In this document: in pieces, positions 1-8,174 of the stretch
How positions within the stretch are numbered: position 1 is the stretch's first letter
Layout: the number at the start of each line of letters is the position of its first letter
Program-made: the position numbers and the translations under genes
Origin: Brevibacterium sp. RIT 803
Lineage (GTDB): Bacteria; Actinomycetota; Actinomycetes; Actinomycetales; Brevibacteriaceae
Reading direction: 5' to 3'
DNA: 64,000 nucleotides
NCBI RefSeq assembly: GCF_016892625.1
Contig: NZ_JAFEMW010000001.1
Location: forward strand, 1,364,001-1,428,000
Notes under the pieces: generated by a model
The model's input: only the letters and a program-made list of their open reading frames with translations
Database searches by the model: none
Told to the model about the DNA's origin: nothing

Positions 1-120
1 GTCGAAATCGAATCGTCGAAACAACCACGTCACGGTATCGCCGGGCGTCCAGAAGGGCCCCTCACCCACGCGACGTGTACCGGGTGGGACGTCGATCTCG
101 TACGGATCGGTGAACTCCAT
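1..120 (-). CDS. Partial N-terminus of an unidentified protein (possibly DUF402)
   Basis: Read on the minus strand from an ATG at position 120, the frame stays open to the left edge for 40 codons and begins MEFTDPYEIDVPPGTRR. A TPGDTVTW segment followed by Leu-Phe-Arg-Arg resembles the GD-V-WRYRR opening of DUF402 proteins, but the piece is too short to be sure. The rest lies outside the window. It is divergent from the amidohydrolase gene, with 129 bp between the two starts. The assignment to DUF402 is a tentative inference; the open frame with actinobacterial codon use is what is directly seen. Confidence 0.5.
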   Translation of the reverse strand, partial: MEFTDPYEIDVPPGTRRVGEGPFWTPGDTVTWLFRRFDFD

Positions 121-249
121 AAAGGCAGTCTAAGTTCATGTCATGAGTGAGGGCTGGACACACACGAGCCCGCTTCTCAGGCACCGATACAGCCGAGCCG
201 CTGCCCGCCGCTTCAGCCCGCTCAGCGGCCACCGCCTAAGGTGGTGGGC

Positions 250-1203
250 ATGGACGACTTCACACTTCCCGATCGCAAGGACGCGACTCATCGCAGCGAG
301 GCGACCACACCGTCGCATACCCCGCCGCGCACCGATGCCGACATTCCGGGCTACCTCGAGGCGCTGGGCATCCCCGGCCTCGCCGACATCCACATCCACT
401 TCCTGCCGACCAACGTCCTCGACAAGGTGTGGGCATACTTCGACGCCGCCGAAGCCAGTTATGGCTATCCGTGGCCGATCCACTACCGCTATGGCACGGA
501 GACCCGCCTCCAGATCGTCCGTGACCTGGGCGTCCGTGCGATCCCGGCTCTGACCTATCCGCACAAACCAGGCATGGCCGCCTGGCTCAATGAGTGGAAT
601 CGTGAGTTCGCCGCCGCCCACGAAGATGTCATCCACTGCGCAACCCTGTACGCGGAGCCGGAATCCGCCGACTACGTCCCCGAGGCACTGGCGGCCGGGG
701 CCGGACTGTTCAAGGTCCATATCCAGGTGGGTGGCTTCTCCCCCGATGACCCTGTGCTCGATCGGGCGTGGGCGGCGCTTGCCGAAGCGCAGGTGCCCAT
801 CGTCATCCACGCCGGCTCCGAGCCGCTGCCCGGCACCTACACCGGTCCGCAGGCGGTGGCGAAGGTCCTTAAGCGGTTCCCGTCCCTGCGCTTCGTCATC
901 GCCCACATGGGCATGCCCGAATACGATGCCTTCGCCAGCCTCGCCGAGGATTACAACGGAGTCCACCTGGACACGACGATGTACGTGTCAGGGTTCTTCT
1001 CCTCCCCCGCTGAGGTGGACCCGGCGTACCGTGAACGCTTGGCTGGTCTGCAGGACAAGATCATCCTCGGCTCGGACTTCCCGAATATTCCCTACCCCTA
1101 TGCGGATCAGATCTCGGGGCTGGCAGAGCTCGACCTCGGCGATGATTGGATGCGCTCGGTGTTGTGGCGCAATGGTGCGCGGATCCTCGGGCTCGATGGC
1201 TGA
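250..1203 (+). CDS. Amidohydrolase family (PF04909-type) metal-dependent hydrolase
   Basis: A 317-residue TIM-barrel hydrolase. An N-terminal DIHIH metal motif lies near residue 50, followed by a conserved Lys-Val-His strand (LFKVHIQ), IVIHAG, FVIAHMGMPE and a late LGSDFPN aspartate. This is the order expected in amidohydrolase-2 proteins, which hydrolyse or decarboxylate small aromatic or cyclic substrates. The substrate cannot be read from sequence. I chose the ATG at 250 because AAGGTG sits a few bases before it; GTG codons at 241 and 244 are alternatives. The last codons and the stop are tandemly duplicated just downstream (1183-1232). The gene converges on the DUF421 gene. Confidence 0.85.
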   Translation: MDDFTLPDRKDATHRSEATTPSHTPPRTDADIPGYLEALGIPGLADIHIHFLPTNVLDKVWAYFDAAEASYGYPWPIHYRYGTETRLQIVRDLGVRAIPALTYPHKPGMAAWLNEWNREFAAAHEDVIHCATLYAEPESADYVPEALAAGAGLFKVHIQVGGFSPDDPVLDRAWAALAEAQVPIVIHAGSEPLPGTYTGPQAVAKVLKRFPSLRFVIAHMGMPEYDAFASLAEDYNGVHLDTTMYVSGFFSSPAEVDPAYRERLAGLQDKIILGSDFPNIPYPYADQISGLAELDLGDDWMRSVLWRNGARILGLDG

Positions 1204-1232
1204 GCGGGTCCTCGGGTTCGACGGCTGAGCGG
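1183..1232 (+). repeat. 25-bp imperfect tandem repeat spanning the stop codon
   Basis: Positions 1183-1207 and 1208-1232 are two adjacent 25-base copies differing at about four bases. Each copy contains CTCGGG, then GACGGC or GATGGC, then TGAGCGG. The first copy holds the last codons and TGA of the amidohydrolase gene; the second repeats them outside the gene. Confidence 0.8.
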
Positions 1233-1251
1233 CAGAGATCTCAGTCTCTGC
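1232..1251. terminator. Weak hairpin between convergent genes
   Basis: GCAGAGA at 1232-1238 pairs perfectly with TCTCTGC at 1245-1251 across a 6-base loop, between the ends of the amidohydrolase and DUF421 genes. There is no U-run. It may act as a weak bidirectional terminator. Confidence 0.35.
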
Positions 1252-1264
1252 GTGGCCGCAGGGT

Positions 1265-1804
1265 TCAGCTCTCGCGGGGAATTCGCTCCGCTCCGATGAC
1301 GCCTCGCAGCATCTCGTCATCGATCGGCGCCCCTCTCCGGGTGACGCTGATCTGACCTGTAGGTTCGAGGATCACGCATGCCACCTCGGCGCGCTGTCGG
1401 ATTCCTGCCATTCGCAGCTTCGAATACACTTCGGCGGGGTCGACATGGGCCCTGGCAAGGTTGTCGGTCAGCAGCTCGCTGCCAGCCATGAGTACAATCG
1501 CGGGACTGTTGACGATGCCTGCGATGCGGTGGAAGCGGCGAGCCTTTCCGGTCAGAGCCTGGAGGATCAGCAGGGTGGCCAAGGCCAGGAGACCAGCAAT
1601 GAGGGTCGGAGTGTCACCGAGGATCGAACGACCGATGATCGCACCCAAGGCGATGATGGCGGCGAGGTCGAAACTCGAGAGGCTCGCGAGGGTCCGTTGG
1701 CCGAAAACGCGGACGAGAATAATGATGCCGAGGTAGAAGGCAATGCAGGATACGACGATCCTCACCACATCGATGCCGTCGAGTCCGAATTCCAGCCAGT
1801 CCAT
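1265..1804 (-). CDS. DUF421 (YetF-like) membrane protein
   Basis: A 179-residue protein with about three N-terminal hydrophobic segments (residues roughly 14-32, 42-62 and 64-82), then a small soluble domain. FGQRTLASLSSFDL in the first loop is typical of the DUF421/YetF family. The C-terminal part (VDPAEVYSKLRMAGI, then VILEPTGQISV) matches the cytosolic module of these proteins. Members are inner-membrane proteins of poorly known role, linked in some bacilli to spore or envelope functions. GGAGGA precedes the ATG at 1804. The neighbour upstream on the same strand (1847-2632) is 42 bp away, so co-transcription is possible. Confidence 0.85.
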   Translation of the reverse strand: MDWLEFGLDGIDVVRIVVSCIAFYLGIIILVRVFGQRTLASLSSFDLAAIIALGAIIGRSILGDTPTLIAGLLALATLLILQALTGKARRFHRIAGIVNSPAIVLMAGSELLTDNLARAHVDPAEVYSKLRMAGIRQRAEVACVILEPTGQISVTRRGAPIDDEMLRGVIGAERIPRES

Positions 1805-1846
1805 GTATTTCCTCCCGACTGGATACTACAACTTCATGCCTGCAGC

Positions 1847-2632
1847 TCAGCGGGAACGGATCCATTCATCGACCGTGACGGTCGAGAGCCTCGGCGAATC
1901 CGGGATGAGGCCATTGCCGGACATCGGTCCTGGGATCGGGATCGGCACGATCTTCGGAACAACCCTCGTACGGGATCCGCCACTCGGACCTGCTCCGACA
2001 CTCACGGCCGAGTCTGCGTCGGCCGCCGCAATCCTGCGGGCCATCGTCGGGAAGTCGCTGACCTCGGGGCCCGCGACCTCGATGGTTCCGCGTTCTCCTG
2101 CATCGATGGCCTCGGACATCATCCGGGCGGCTTCGTCCGCGGCCAGGGCCTGGACTCGCATCTTCGGCACGAACGCCACCGGCCCCGCGGTGAACGTCAC
2201 TGTGTCAACAAGCTCGAACCATTGGGTCGATCGGAACATCAGCAGCTGGTCGGCGGGGATCAGTCTGCGGTAGACCCGCTCCTGGAGCTCTTTGGCTTGG
2301 TAGTAGCCGAGCAGCTTGGACTGGGCGACCTCGGGTCGGAAGGCAATGGACAGACACACCATCGCGGCCCCTGGGTTCTCCGCCGCCGCCATGGCGATCG
2401 AGCGTGAGCTGCGGGAGAAGAAGTCGAGCGCCTTGTGGCGGTTGTTCGTCATGAAATTGACGCAGTCGACGAGGACATCGCTGCCTTCCGCCGCCTCAGT
2501 GACGCCTTCCCCCTGATAAGTATCGACGCCGATCCCGCGGTGAGCGGCGATCACTGAGTGGCCGCTCTCACGAAGGTGTGCCGTGAGTCGGCGACCGAAG
2601 GTTCCAGTGGCTCCATAGATGGTGATCTGCAT
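1847..2632 (-). CDS. NAD(P)-binding NmrA/SDR-like protein
   Basis: A 261-residue protein starting MQITIYGATGTFGRRLTAHL. GATGTFG is the glycine-rich dinucleotide loop of atypical short-chain dehydrogenases (NmrA/NAD(P)H-binding family). A DVLVDCVNF strand and a YYQAKELQE segment follow in the order of these Rossmann proteins. It probably reduces or senses NAD(P)H with an unknown partner. A GGGATGAG stretch precedes the ATG. It has no clear functional link to its neighbours. Rossmann-fold assignment is confident, substrate unknown. Confidence 0.8.
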   Translation of the reverse strand: MQITIYGATGTFGRRLTAHLRESGHSVIAAHRGIGVDTYQGEGVTEAAEGSDVLVDCVNFMTNNRHKALDFFSRSSRSIAMAAAENPGAAMVCLSIAFRPEVAQSKLLGYYQAKELQERVYRRLIPADQLLMFRSTQWFELVDTVTFTAGPVAFVPKMRVQALAADEAARMMSEAIDAGERGTIEVAGPEVSDFPTMARRIAAADADSAVSVGAGPSGGSRTRVVPKIVPIPIPGPMSGNGLIPDSPRLSTVTVDEWIRSR

Positions 2633-2792
2633 GTCTCATCCCTGAGTTCGGTGGATCGGCGAGTGCGCGAGTCACACGGCCCGTCGACAGGTGGGCGGAT
2701 GGCGGTGCCCGCCGGCGGTTGCACCGACGGGCACCGTAGGCACCAGTCTAGTTCTGCTGATTCCCGTCTCGCTGTCGCCAGTTTCTCCTGGC

Positions 2793-3776
2793 CTAGTTCT
2801 GCTCGATGGTGATCGTACCCATGTCGGCGCTCGCGGAGACAGGGATGACCGTTTTGCCCTCGGCACCCTTCGAGGCCCTCGCAGCGTCGTACTTCTTGAG
2901 GTCCCTGGCCAGATCCACGCTCCCCTCATTCGAGTTCGCGTTGATGCTGTAGAACAGGTCCTTGGCGTCAGCGGCACTGCCGTCGTCATCCTTGGAACCG
3001 GCGGCCTCGGCGGCCATCCTCTCCTGGGCCAGGTCCAAGCGCGGCAGGCGGATGTCGATCGTGCCTTCGTCGGCCTTGGCAACGATCCCGGACATCGGAA
3101 CCATGTCGTTGGAGAAGTCGAGATCGATCGTTCCTGTCGAGGTCACCGCGTCGACGTGATCGCGAACGTTGAGATTCGAACCGTTGAGTGTGCCCACACC
3201 GGTCTTGGATTCGATGGTGTCGAAAGTCCCCCTCAGGTCAGTCATTCCGTAGTCGGTCGACGTCTGCAGACGCTCAGCCGAGCCGCTGACATCGACTGCG
3301 CCGCCATCTGTCTTCGCGACGATCTCCTGGTAGTCACCCACGATGTCGATGGCACCGTAGCCGCCGTTGAAGTCGAGTTTCATCTCCTTCGAGGTCTTGG
3401 CGGGAAGAGTGACCTCGATCTGGGCATTCTCGAGGTTCCGCTGATCGTCGACGGACACTGTCGACGAGTCCCCGGCTCCTCGCACCTGCAGCGTCGGTGC
3501 TTCGTCGCGGGGCCCGGTGGCGGTGAGCCGGACAGTCGGCTCATCGGTCTCGGTGGTCTTGACGGTCACTGATGCGGTGGTCTCGAGGAGGAACTTCAGA
3601 TCCGTGACCGAGGTCGACAGCGGCTTCATGACGTCGAGCTTCGCGTAGTTCAGACGAGAGGCTCCGTGCGCGACGCTGAAGGCGATCGGGACGAGGAGGA
3701 CGACGAGCGCGGCGATTGTGATGATCACTCGCATGCTCGCGCGGGTGGATTCGCTGACGTGGACTGTGGCAGGCAT
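2793..3776 (-). CDS. Membrane-anchored DUF4097-like adhesin-fold protein
   Basis: A 327-residue protein with one N-terminal transmembrane segment (about residues 16-36), then a long extracytoplasmic region. This region is rich in repeated short beta motifs such as YGAIDIVGDY, GGAVDVSG, VGTLNGSN, TGTIDLDF, EGTIDIRLP and EGSVDLA. That spacing is typical of right-handed beta-helix DUF4097/DUF2807 domains. It is the last gene of a histidine kinase, response regulator, DUF4097 operon; its start lies 1 bp past the stop of the regulator. Such proteins often accompany envelope-stress two-component systems, so a role as sensed or regulated envelope factor is inferred. Confidence 0.8.
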   Translation of the reverse strand: MPATVHVSESTRASMRVIITIAALVVLLVPIAFSVAHGASRLNYAKLDVMKPLSTSVTDLKFLLETTASVTVKTTETDEPTVRLTATGPRDEAPTLQVRGAGDSSTVSVDDQRNLENAQIEVTLPAKTSKEMKLDFNGGYGAIDIVGDYQEIVAKTDGGAVDVSGSAERLQTSTDYGMTDLRGTFDTIESKTGVGTLNGSNLNVRDHVDAVTSTGTIDLDFSNDMVPMSGIVAKADEGTIDIRLPRLDLAQERMAAEAAGSKDDDGSAADAKDLFYSINANSNEGSVDLARDLKKYDAARASKGAEGKTVIPVSASADMGTITIEQN

Positions 3777-3777
3777 T

Positions 3778-4422
3778 CTATGCTCCGAGGAATGTGAGGA
3801 CGGCGAGGATGCGTCGGTTGTCCGAGGTGTCGGCGGTGAGGCCGAACTTGGTGAACACCGAACTGATGTGCTTCTCTACTGCTCCGGCGCTGAGGTAGAG
3901 GGTGCGGGCGATTGCGGCATTCGATTTGCCCTCGGCCATGAGCTGGAGGACTTCGAGTTCGCGCGGACTCAGGGTTGAGAGCCCGTCTTTCTTGCGTGTG
4001 CGCACGAGGATCTGCGAGACGACCTCGGGGTCGAGGACCGTGCCGCCGGAGGCGACCTCGTCGACTGCGGCGAGGAAGTCCTCGACATCGGCGACCCGGT
4101 CCTTGAGCAGGTATCCGAAGCCACCGGTGTTCTCAGCGATGAGTTCGGATGCGTACTGCTCCTCCACGTACTGGCTGAACACGAGCACCTTGACGTCGGG
4201 GTTCTGCTTGCGGATGAGGACTGCTGCGCGGATGCCTTCGTCGGTGAACGTCGGCGGCATGCGCACGTCGATGATGGCGAGGTCCGGCGGAGTATTGTGG
4301 ACCGTCGCCAGGAGCTCGTTGGCATCGGGGACGGCGGCGATCACTTCATGCCCGGCATCGACCAGAAGCCTCTCGAGTCCGGCTCGCAAGATTGCAGAGT
4401 CTTCGGCAATTACGATGCGCAT
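3778..4422 (-). CDS. NarL/LuxR-family response regulator
   Basis: A 214-residue regulator starting MRIVIAEDSAILRAGLERL. The receiver domain has acidic residues near 7-8 and the phospho-acceptor Asp at residue 52 (AIIDVRMPP). A C-terminal LuxR helix-turn-helix is visible as LSPRELEVLQLMAEGKS with recognition helix LSAGAVEKHISSVF. The ATG at 4422 overlaps the 3' end of the kinase gene by 13 bp, which indicates translational coupling and a cognate pair. The frame could extend upstream to 4659, but that part is out-of-frame kinase sequence. It ends next to the DUF4097 gene, its likely co-regulated partner. Confidence 0.92.
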   Translation of the reverse strand: MRIVIAEDSAILRAGLERLLVDAGHEVIAAVPDANELLATVHNTPPDLAIIDVRMPPTFTDEGIRAAVLIRKQNPDVKVLVFSQYVEEQYASELIAENTGGFGYLLKDRVADVEDFLAAVDEVASGGTVLDPEVVSQILVRTRKKDGLSTLSPRELEVLQLMAEGKSNAAIARTLYLSAGAVEKHISSVFTKFGLTADTSDNRRILAVLTFLGA

Positions 4423-6461
4423 GGCACCTCCACAACAACAGTAGTTGGCCCACCTGCGGGGCTGGTCAGGTTCAGTGTCCCACGAGCGGCTTCGACGCGA
4501 TCGACCAATCCGGCGATCCCGGTGTGGCGGCCCGAACGATCGATGCGCGCACCGCCCTGACCGTTGTCGGTGACGACGATCTGCAGGCCGGCCTCGATCG
4601 GAGCGATGAAGACTCGAGCATGTGTGGCACCCGAGTGTTTGGCGATGTTCGTCAGGCACTCGGCGACGACGAAGTACGCCACGGCTTCGGCCTCCCGATC
4701 GATTCGCCCAGCGAGTCGAACGTCGACCTCGACGGGAATCGTCGAGCGTCCGGCCAATGCGGAGACGGCTGCGTCGAGGCCGCGGTCTGTGAGCACAGCA
4801 GGGTGGATTCCACGTGCCAGTTGGCGGAGTTCATTGACGATGCCCTTCGCCTCTGCGTGAGCTTCGGAGACGAGCTCTTTGGCGCGTTCTGGATCCTTGT
4901 CGATCTTCGACTTCGCCATGCCCAGTGTCATGCTCAGGGCGACGAGGCGCGGCTGGGCTCCGTCGTGGAGGTCGCGTTCGATGCGCAGTCGCTCCGCACC
5001 CGCGGCTTCGATTCCGGCCATGCGGGCCCGGTCGAGATCGGTGACCTCGGCCTGCAGGGCGGCGGTGCGTGCCGGTGGCAGGAGGCTGCGGTCGAGTGCC
5101 CTGTCGAGGTACGGGGCGAACCATAGGATCGCCAGTGAGCTGGCGAGGACGATGAGGGAACCGATGGCGATGCCGGTGCGACCCAGCCCACCGGTGGTGC
5201 CACGGAAGAAGAAGTCGGTGATGCCCTCAGGATTGATGGCGCTGAAGATGCCGATGATTGCCCCGCAGATGCCGGCGATGGTGCCGCCGACGATGATCGC
5301 GCCGAGCAGCATCTTCACGTAGTGGTGGGCGGTCGATCGCCAGAAGGACCCGGACTTCACGTGCAGCCAGCGGTTGTGGAAGAAGCGGCCGAAGGCGGAT
5401 TCTCGGGTGCTGCGTTCGATCTTCGGGACCGGGATCCGGTCGCCGTAGATGAGTTCGGCCCTGTAACGTTCGAACACATTCGCGCCCTGTTGGACGACGA
5501 CCCAGGCAACGAGTGCGAGCACACCGAGGCCGAGGGCGAAGATTCCGCCGAAGCCGGTGAACAGCAGCCCGAGCGGGATCCAGGCCCAGACCACAGCCAT
5601 CACGGCGGAGAGCACGAGGTTCGCGACGCCGACGATCCCGACTCGCTTCTGCGGCCATTCGATCGGACCGTCGGCGGGAATCTCGGTGCCTTCCTCACGC
5701 GTCAGCGGCATCGCCCCGGTCGCAGGTGCGTACGTGACGTTCTCCGACTTCGGCTTCTTCCGCCGAGGTGGCGGCACCGGCTGCATCGGCATCTGGCCGT
5801 TGGCCCCGGGCACGGGCGCAGCGAACTGGTTGGGGTGCTGGCCCTGCTGCGGGCTGTACTGCTGGGTGGAGTAGGTGCGCGGCTGGTAGCCGGGCTGCTG
5901 CAGGGTGCCGGGCTGTTGGAGTGCGCCCTGTTGCTGGAGATTGCCAGGTCCGGAGGAGTGGGTGCTCTGGGACGGGTACGCCTGAGTGGGGTGCTGTGAG
6001 GGTGTTTGCTGCGAGAACCCCTGAGTGGAGTTCGCATTCATCACGCGGGTCTGGGGATGGGCCTGCGTGTACTGCTGCGTTGGTAGGTCAGTCGCCGGCG
6101 ATTCCTGGTCGTGCGCCGATCCGTGCTGCACTGCCGATCCGTATTGCTGAGTGGCACCACGGCTGAAGGGAACCTCCATATCCATGGGCGCCGTCCGAAA
6201 CTGTCCTGCCTCCGTCGCCAACGGTGTGTCTGCGGACTCGTCGGCTGCGCCGCTCACCGATGGCTCGGAGCGGTCTGCGGATTCGTCGGCCTCGGGGGTC
6301 TCCGCAGCCACGGGAGTCTCTGCGGTCGGGGGTGCGTTGACGATCGCCTCGGCGCCGATTGGCCTATCCGATTCCGGCGCTGCTTCTGGTGTCTGGGACC
6401 CCGGGGAATCGTCGCTCTGCGGCTCCGATTCGTGTGGGTTCGTGGGGGTGTTCTCACTCAT
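4410..6461 (-). CDS. Histidine kinase with PQ-rich N-terminal extension and sensor membrane domain
   Basis: A 683-residue kinase. Residues 1-250 are low-complexity (Gln, Pro, Ser, Thr, with YSPQQGQ-like segments) and end in a basic PPRRKKPK patch. Residues about 270-450 hold two pairs of membrane helices like the PF13796 sensor domain. The dimerisation helix carries the phospho-acceptor His at 499 in ERDLHDGAQ, and an HATPase domain follows with N-box AECLTNIAKHS and a DNGQGG loop. The ATG at 6461 is chosen because residues before it in the longer frame look non-coding. It overlaps its response regulator by 13 bp. The long disordered cytoplasmic tail is unusual for a NarL-type kinase. Confidence 0.9.
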   Translation of the reverse strand: MSENTPTNPHESEPQSDDSPGSQTPEAAPESDRPIGAEAIVNAPPTAETPVAAETPEADESADRSEPSVSGAADESADTPLATEAGQFRTAPMDMEVPFSRGATQQYGSAVQHGSAHDQESPATDLPTQQYTQAHPQTRVMNANSTQGFSQQTPSQHPTQAYPSQSTHSSGPGNLQQQGALQQPGTLQQPGYQPRTYSTQQYSPQQGQHPNQFAAPVPGANGQMPMQPVPPPRRKKPKSENVTYAPATGAMPLTREEGTEIPADGPIEWPQKRVGIVGVANLVLSAVMAVVWAWIPLGLLFTGFGGIFALGLGVLALVAWVVVQQGANVFERYRAELIYGDRIPVPKIERSTRESAFGRFFHNRWLHVKSGSFWRSTAHHYVKMLLGAIIVGGTIAGICGAIIGIFSAINPEGITDFFFRGTTGGLGRTGIAIGSLIVLASSLAILWFAPYLDRALDRSLLPPARTAALQAEVTDLDRARMAGIEAAGAERLRIERDLHDGAQPRLVALSMTLGMAKSKIDKDPERAKELVSEAHAEAKGIVNELRQLARGIHPAVLTDRGLDAAVSALAGRSTIPVEVDVRLAGRIDREAEAVAYFVVAECLTNIAKHSGATHARVFIAPIEAGLQIVVTDNGQGGARIDRSGRHTGIAGLVDRVEAARGTLNLTSPAGGPTTVVVEVPCAS

Positions 6462-6559
6462 AGCAATAACGCTACGGGAGTCGACAAGCTGCCGACAGCA
6501 CGTTGACCGCCTACCCTGCGTCGGGTTTTCCCCACGACCCGTGACCACGCACACACGCG

Positions 6560-6621
6560 CCACGCACCGCTAGCTGCGATTCATACCGCCCCACCACGCA
6601 CCGCCAGGTGTGAATCCTACC
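6560..6621. repeat. Imperfect 28-bp direct repeat in the 6462-6673 intergenic region
   Basis: Positions 6560-6587 and 6594-6621 share CCACGCACCGC at their start and an AATC/ATTC-TACC end. A further GATTCATACC-like piece lies near 6671 and a duplicated GGCACTGCGCG lies at 6643-6666. This 212-bp gap separates the kinase start from the end of the PLP-enzyme gene. I see no gene and no clear terminator in it. Confidence 0.5.
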
Positions 6622-6673
6622 CACAACTCCACGCGCCACCTCTGGCACTGCGCGTGGCACTGCGCGCATCAAT

Positions 6674-7951
6674 TCATACCGTTGCAACAGGGTGGTGAAG
6701 AGTTGACGGTGCGGGGTCCGCAACTGGAACCTCCGCACCCAGCACCTCCACGTCGGAGCTCACGCCGTCCGGAGCCTGCGCGGCCGCGGCGAGCGCCGAT
6801 TCGAGGTCGGCGAGGATGTCGGCGATGTCTTCGATGCCCAGGGACAGTCGGATGAACGTCGGTGAGACGCTGAGTTCGCAGTCGGCGACTGCCAGATGCG
6901 TCATGGTCGCAGGATGATCGATGAGGGACTCAACTCCGCCGAGCGATTCGGCCAGGGTGATGAGCTTCGTGCTCTTCACCAGCGACAGAGCTCTTGCCTC
7001 GGTGTCGGTGCGGAACGAGACCACTCCCCCGAAGCCGCTCATCTGCTTCTTCGCGACCTCATGGCCCGGGTGAGATGACAGACCTGGGTAATACACCTCA
7101 GCGATCTCGGGGCGGCTCTCCAACCACTGCGCCACGGCCTGCGCGTTCTCACAGTGCTTGGCGATGCGCACCGGCAGGGTTTTGATGCCGCGGCGAGTCA
7201 GCCACGCATCGAAGGGGGCGATGCCCAACCCGACGGATGCGAGGTAGGACTCGAGACGTTCGACAACCTCGGCAGCACGGGGACAGGTCGAACCGTCACC
7301 GGCGAGAACGGCACCGCCGATGACGTCGGAGTGGCCGTTGATGAACTTCGTCGTCGAGTGGATGACGACGTCGGCGCCGAGCTCGATGGGGCGCTGCAGA
7401 ATCGGGGTGGCGAAGGTGGAGTCGACTGCGAGGATGGCGTTCGCAGCGTGGGCGAGCTTGGCAGTCTCCTCGATATCGACGATGTCGAGTCCGGGATTGC
7501 TCGGGGTCTCGACCCAGACGATCGCGGTCTTGGCCGAGATCGCCGCGGCCAGCGCCTCGGTGTCAGTGAGGTCGACGGTGCGGATGCGCACACCCCAGCG
7601 CTCGTATTCGTTGACGAGCAGCCGGTAGGTGCCGCCGTAGATGTCGCGCGGGATGATGATCTCATCGCCGGGACCCAGCAGCGCAGTGAAGACTGCGACC
7701 TCGGCAGAAGTCCCCGAGTTCACCGCCGCTGCGAAGGAGGCGTTCTCCAATTCGCACAGCACCTGCTCGAGGTCGCTGCGATTCGGGGTGCCGGTGCGCG
7801 CGTAGTCGAAGCCGGCACGAGTCTGGCCGGGAGTGTCCATCATGAAGGTCGAGGTCTGGAAGATCGGGGCGACAACCGAACCGGTATGCGATTCGGGGTC
7901 GGCGCCTGAATGCACTGAGCGGGTTGAGATTCCGTTCTGGGTGATGCTCAT
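6674..7951 (-). CDS. Trans-sulfuration PLP enzyme, cystathionine gamma-synthase-like
   Basis: A 425-residue Cys/Met-metabolism PLP enzyme. The cofactor lysine is K202 in VIHSTTKFINGHSDV. The YARTGTPNR segment (about residues 50-58) supplies phosphate contacts from the neighbouring subunit, and VNSGTSA and ETPSNPGLD are also conserved. Enzymes of this family make cystathionine or homocysteine from acylated homoserine, or cleave C-S bonds; sequence alone does not separate gamma-synthase from gamma-lyase. GAAGGA precedes the ATG at 7951; the in-frame start at 7978 is less likely. It sits 223 bp downstream of the flavoenzyme block, so it would fit sulfur assimilation from the same pathway. Confidence 0.88.
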   Translation of the reverse strand: MSITQNGISTRSVHSGADPESHTGSVVAPIFQTSTFMMDTPGQTRAGFDYARTGTPNRSDLEQVLCELENASFAAAVNSGTSAEVAVFTALLGPGDEIIIPRDIYGGTYRLLVNEYERWGVRIRTVDLTDTEALAAAISAKTAIVWVETPSNPGLDIVDIEETAKLAHAANAILAVDSTFATPILQRPIELGADVVIHSTTKFINGHSDVIGGAVLAGDGSTCPRAAEVVERLESYLASVGLGIAPFDAWLTRRGIKTLPVRIAKHCENAQAVAQWLESRPEIAEVYYPGLSSHPGHEVAKKQMSGFGGVVSFRTDTEARALSLVKSTKLITLAESLGGVESLIDHPATMTHLAVADCELSVSPTFIRLSLGIEDIADILADLESALAAAAQAPDGVSSDVEVLGAEVPVADPAPSTLHHPVATV

Positions 7952-8174
7952 GGCGGGTCCTTCCTTCACTGATGACACTTCGACTTCGCTGCCGAAGTTC
8001 CACCAGTCTCAACCGCTCGTGAGCCCGTTGTCGCTGTGCATGACCTGGGATGTCACCGACCGTCATGTTCGGGTCTTTCGATGTCACTTTTCGTCATGCG
8101 AAGCCGGAGAGCCTGTCATGCGGTGCGAGTGGGTGATGCACTTTCGCCTCATCCGGGACAACACCCGGGTGCGG

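Noticed and set aside
136-966. Long open frame antisense to the amidohydrolase gene
   Set aside because: The plus frame has clear metal-binding motifs; the antisense frame is a high-GC shadow without recognisable features.
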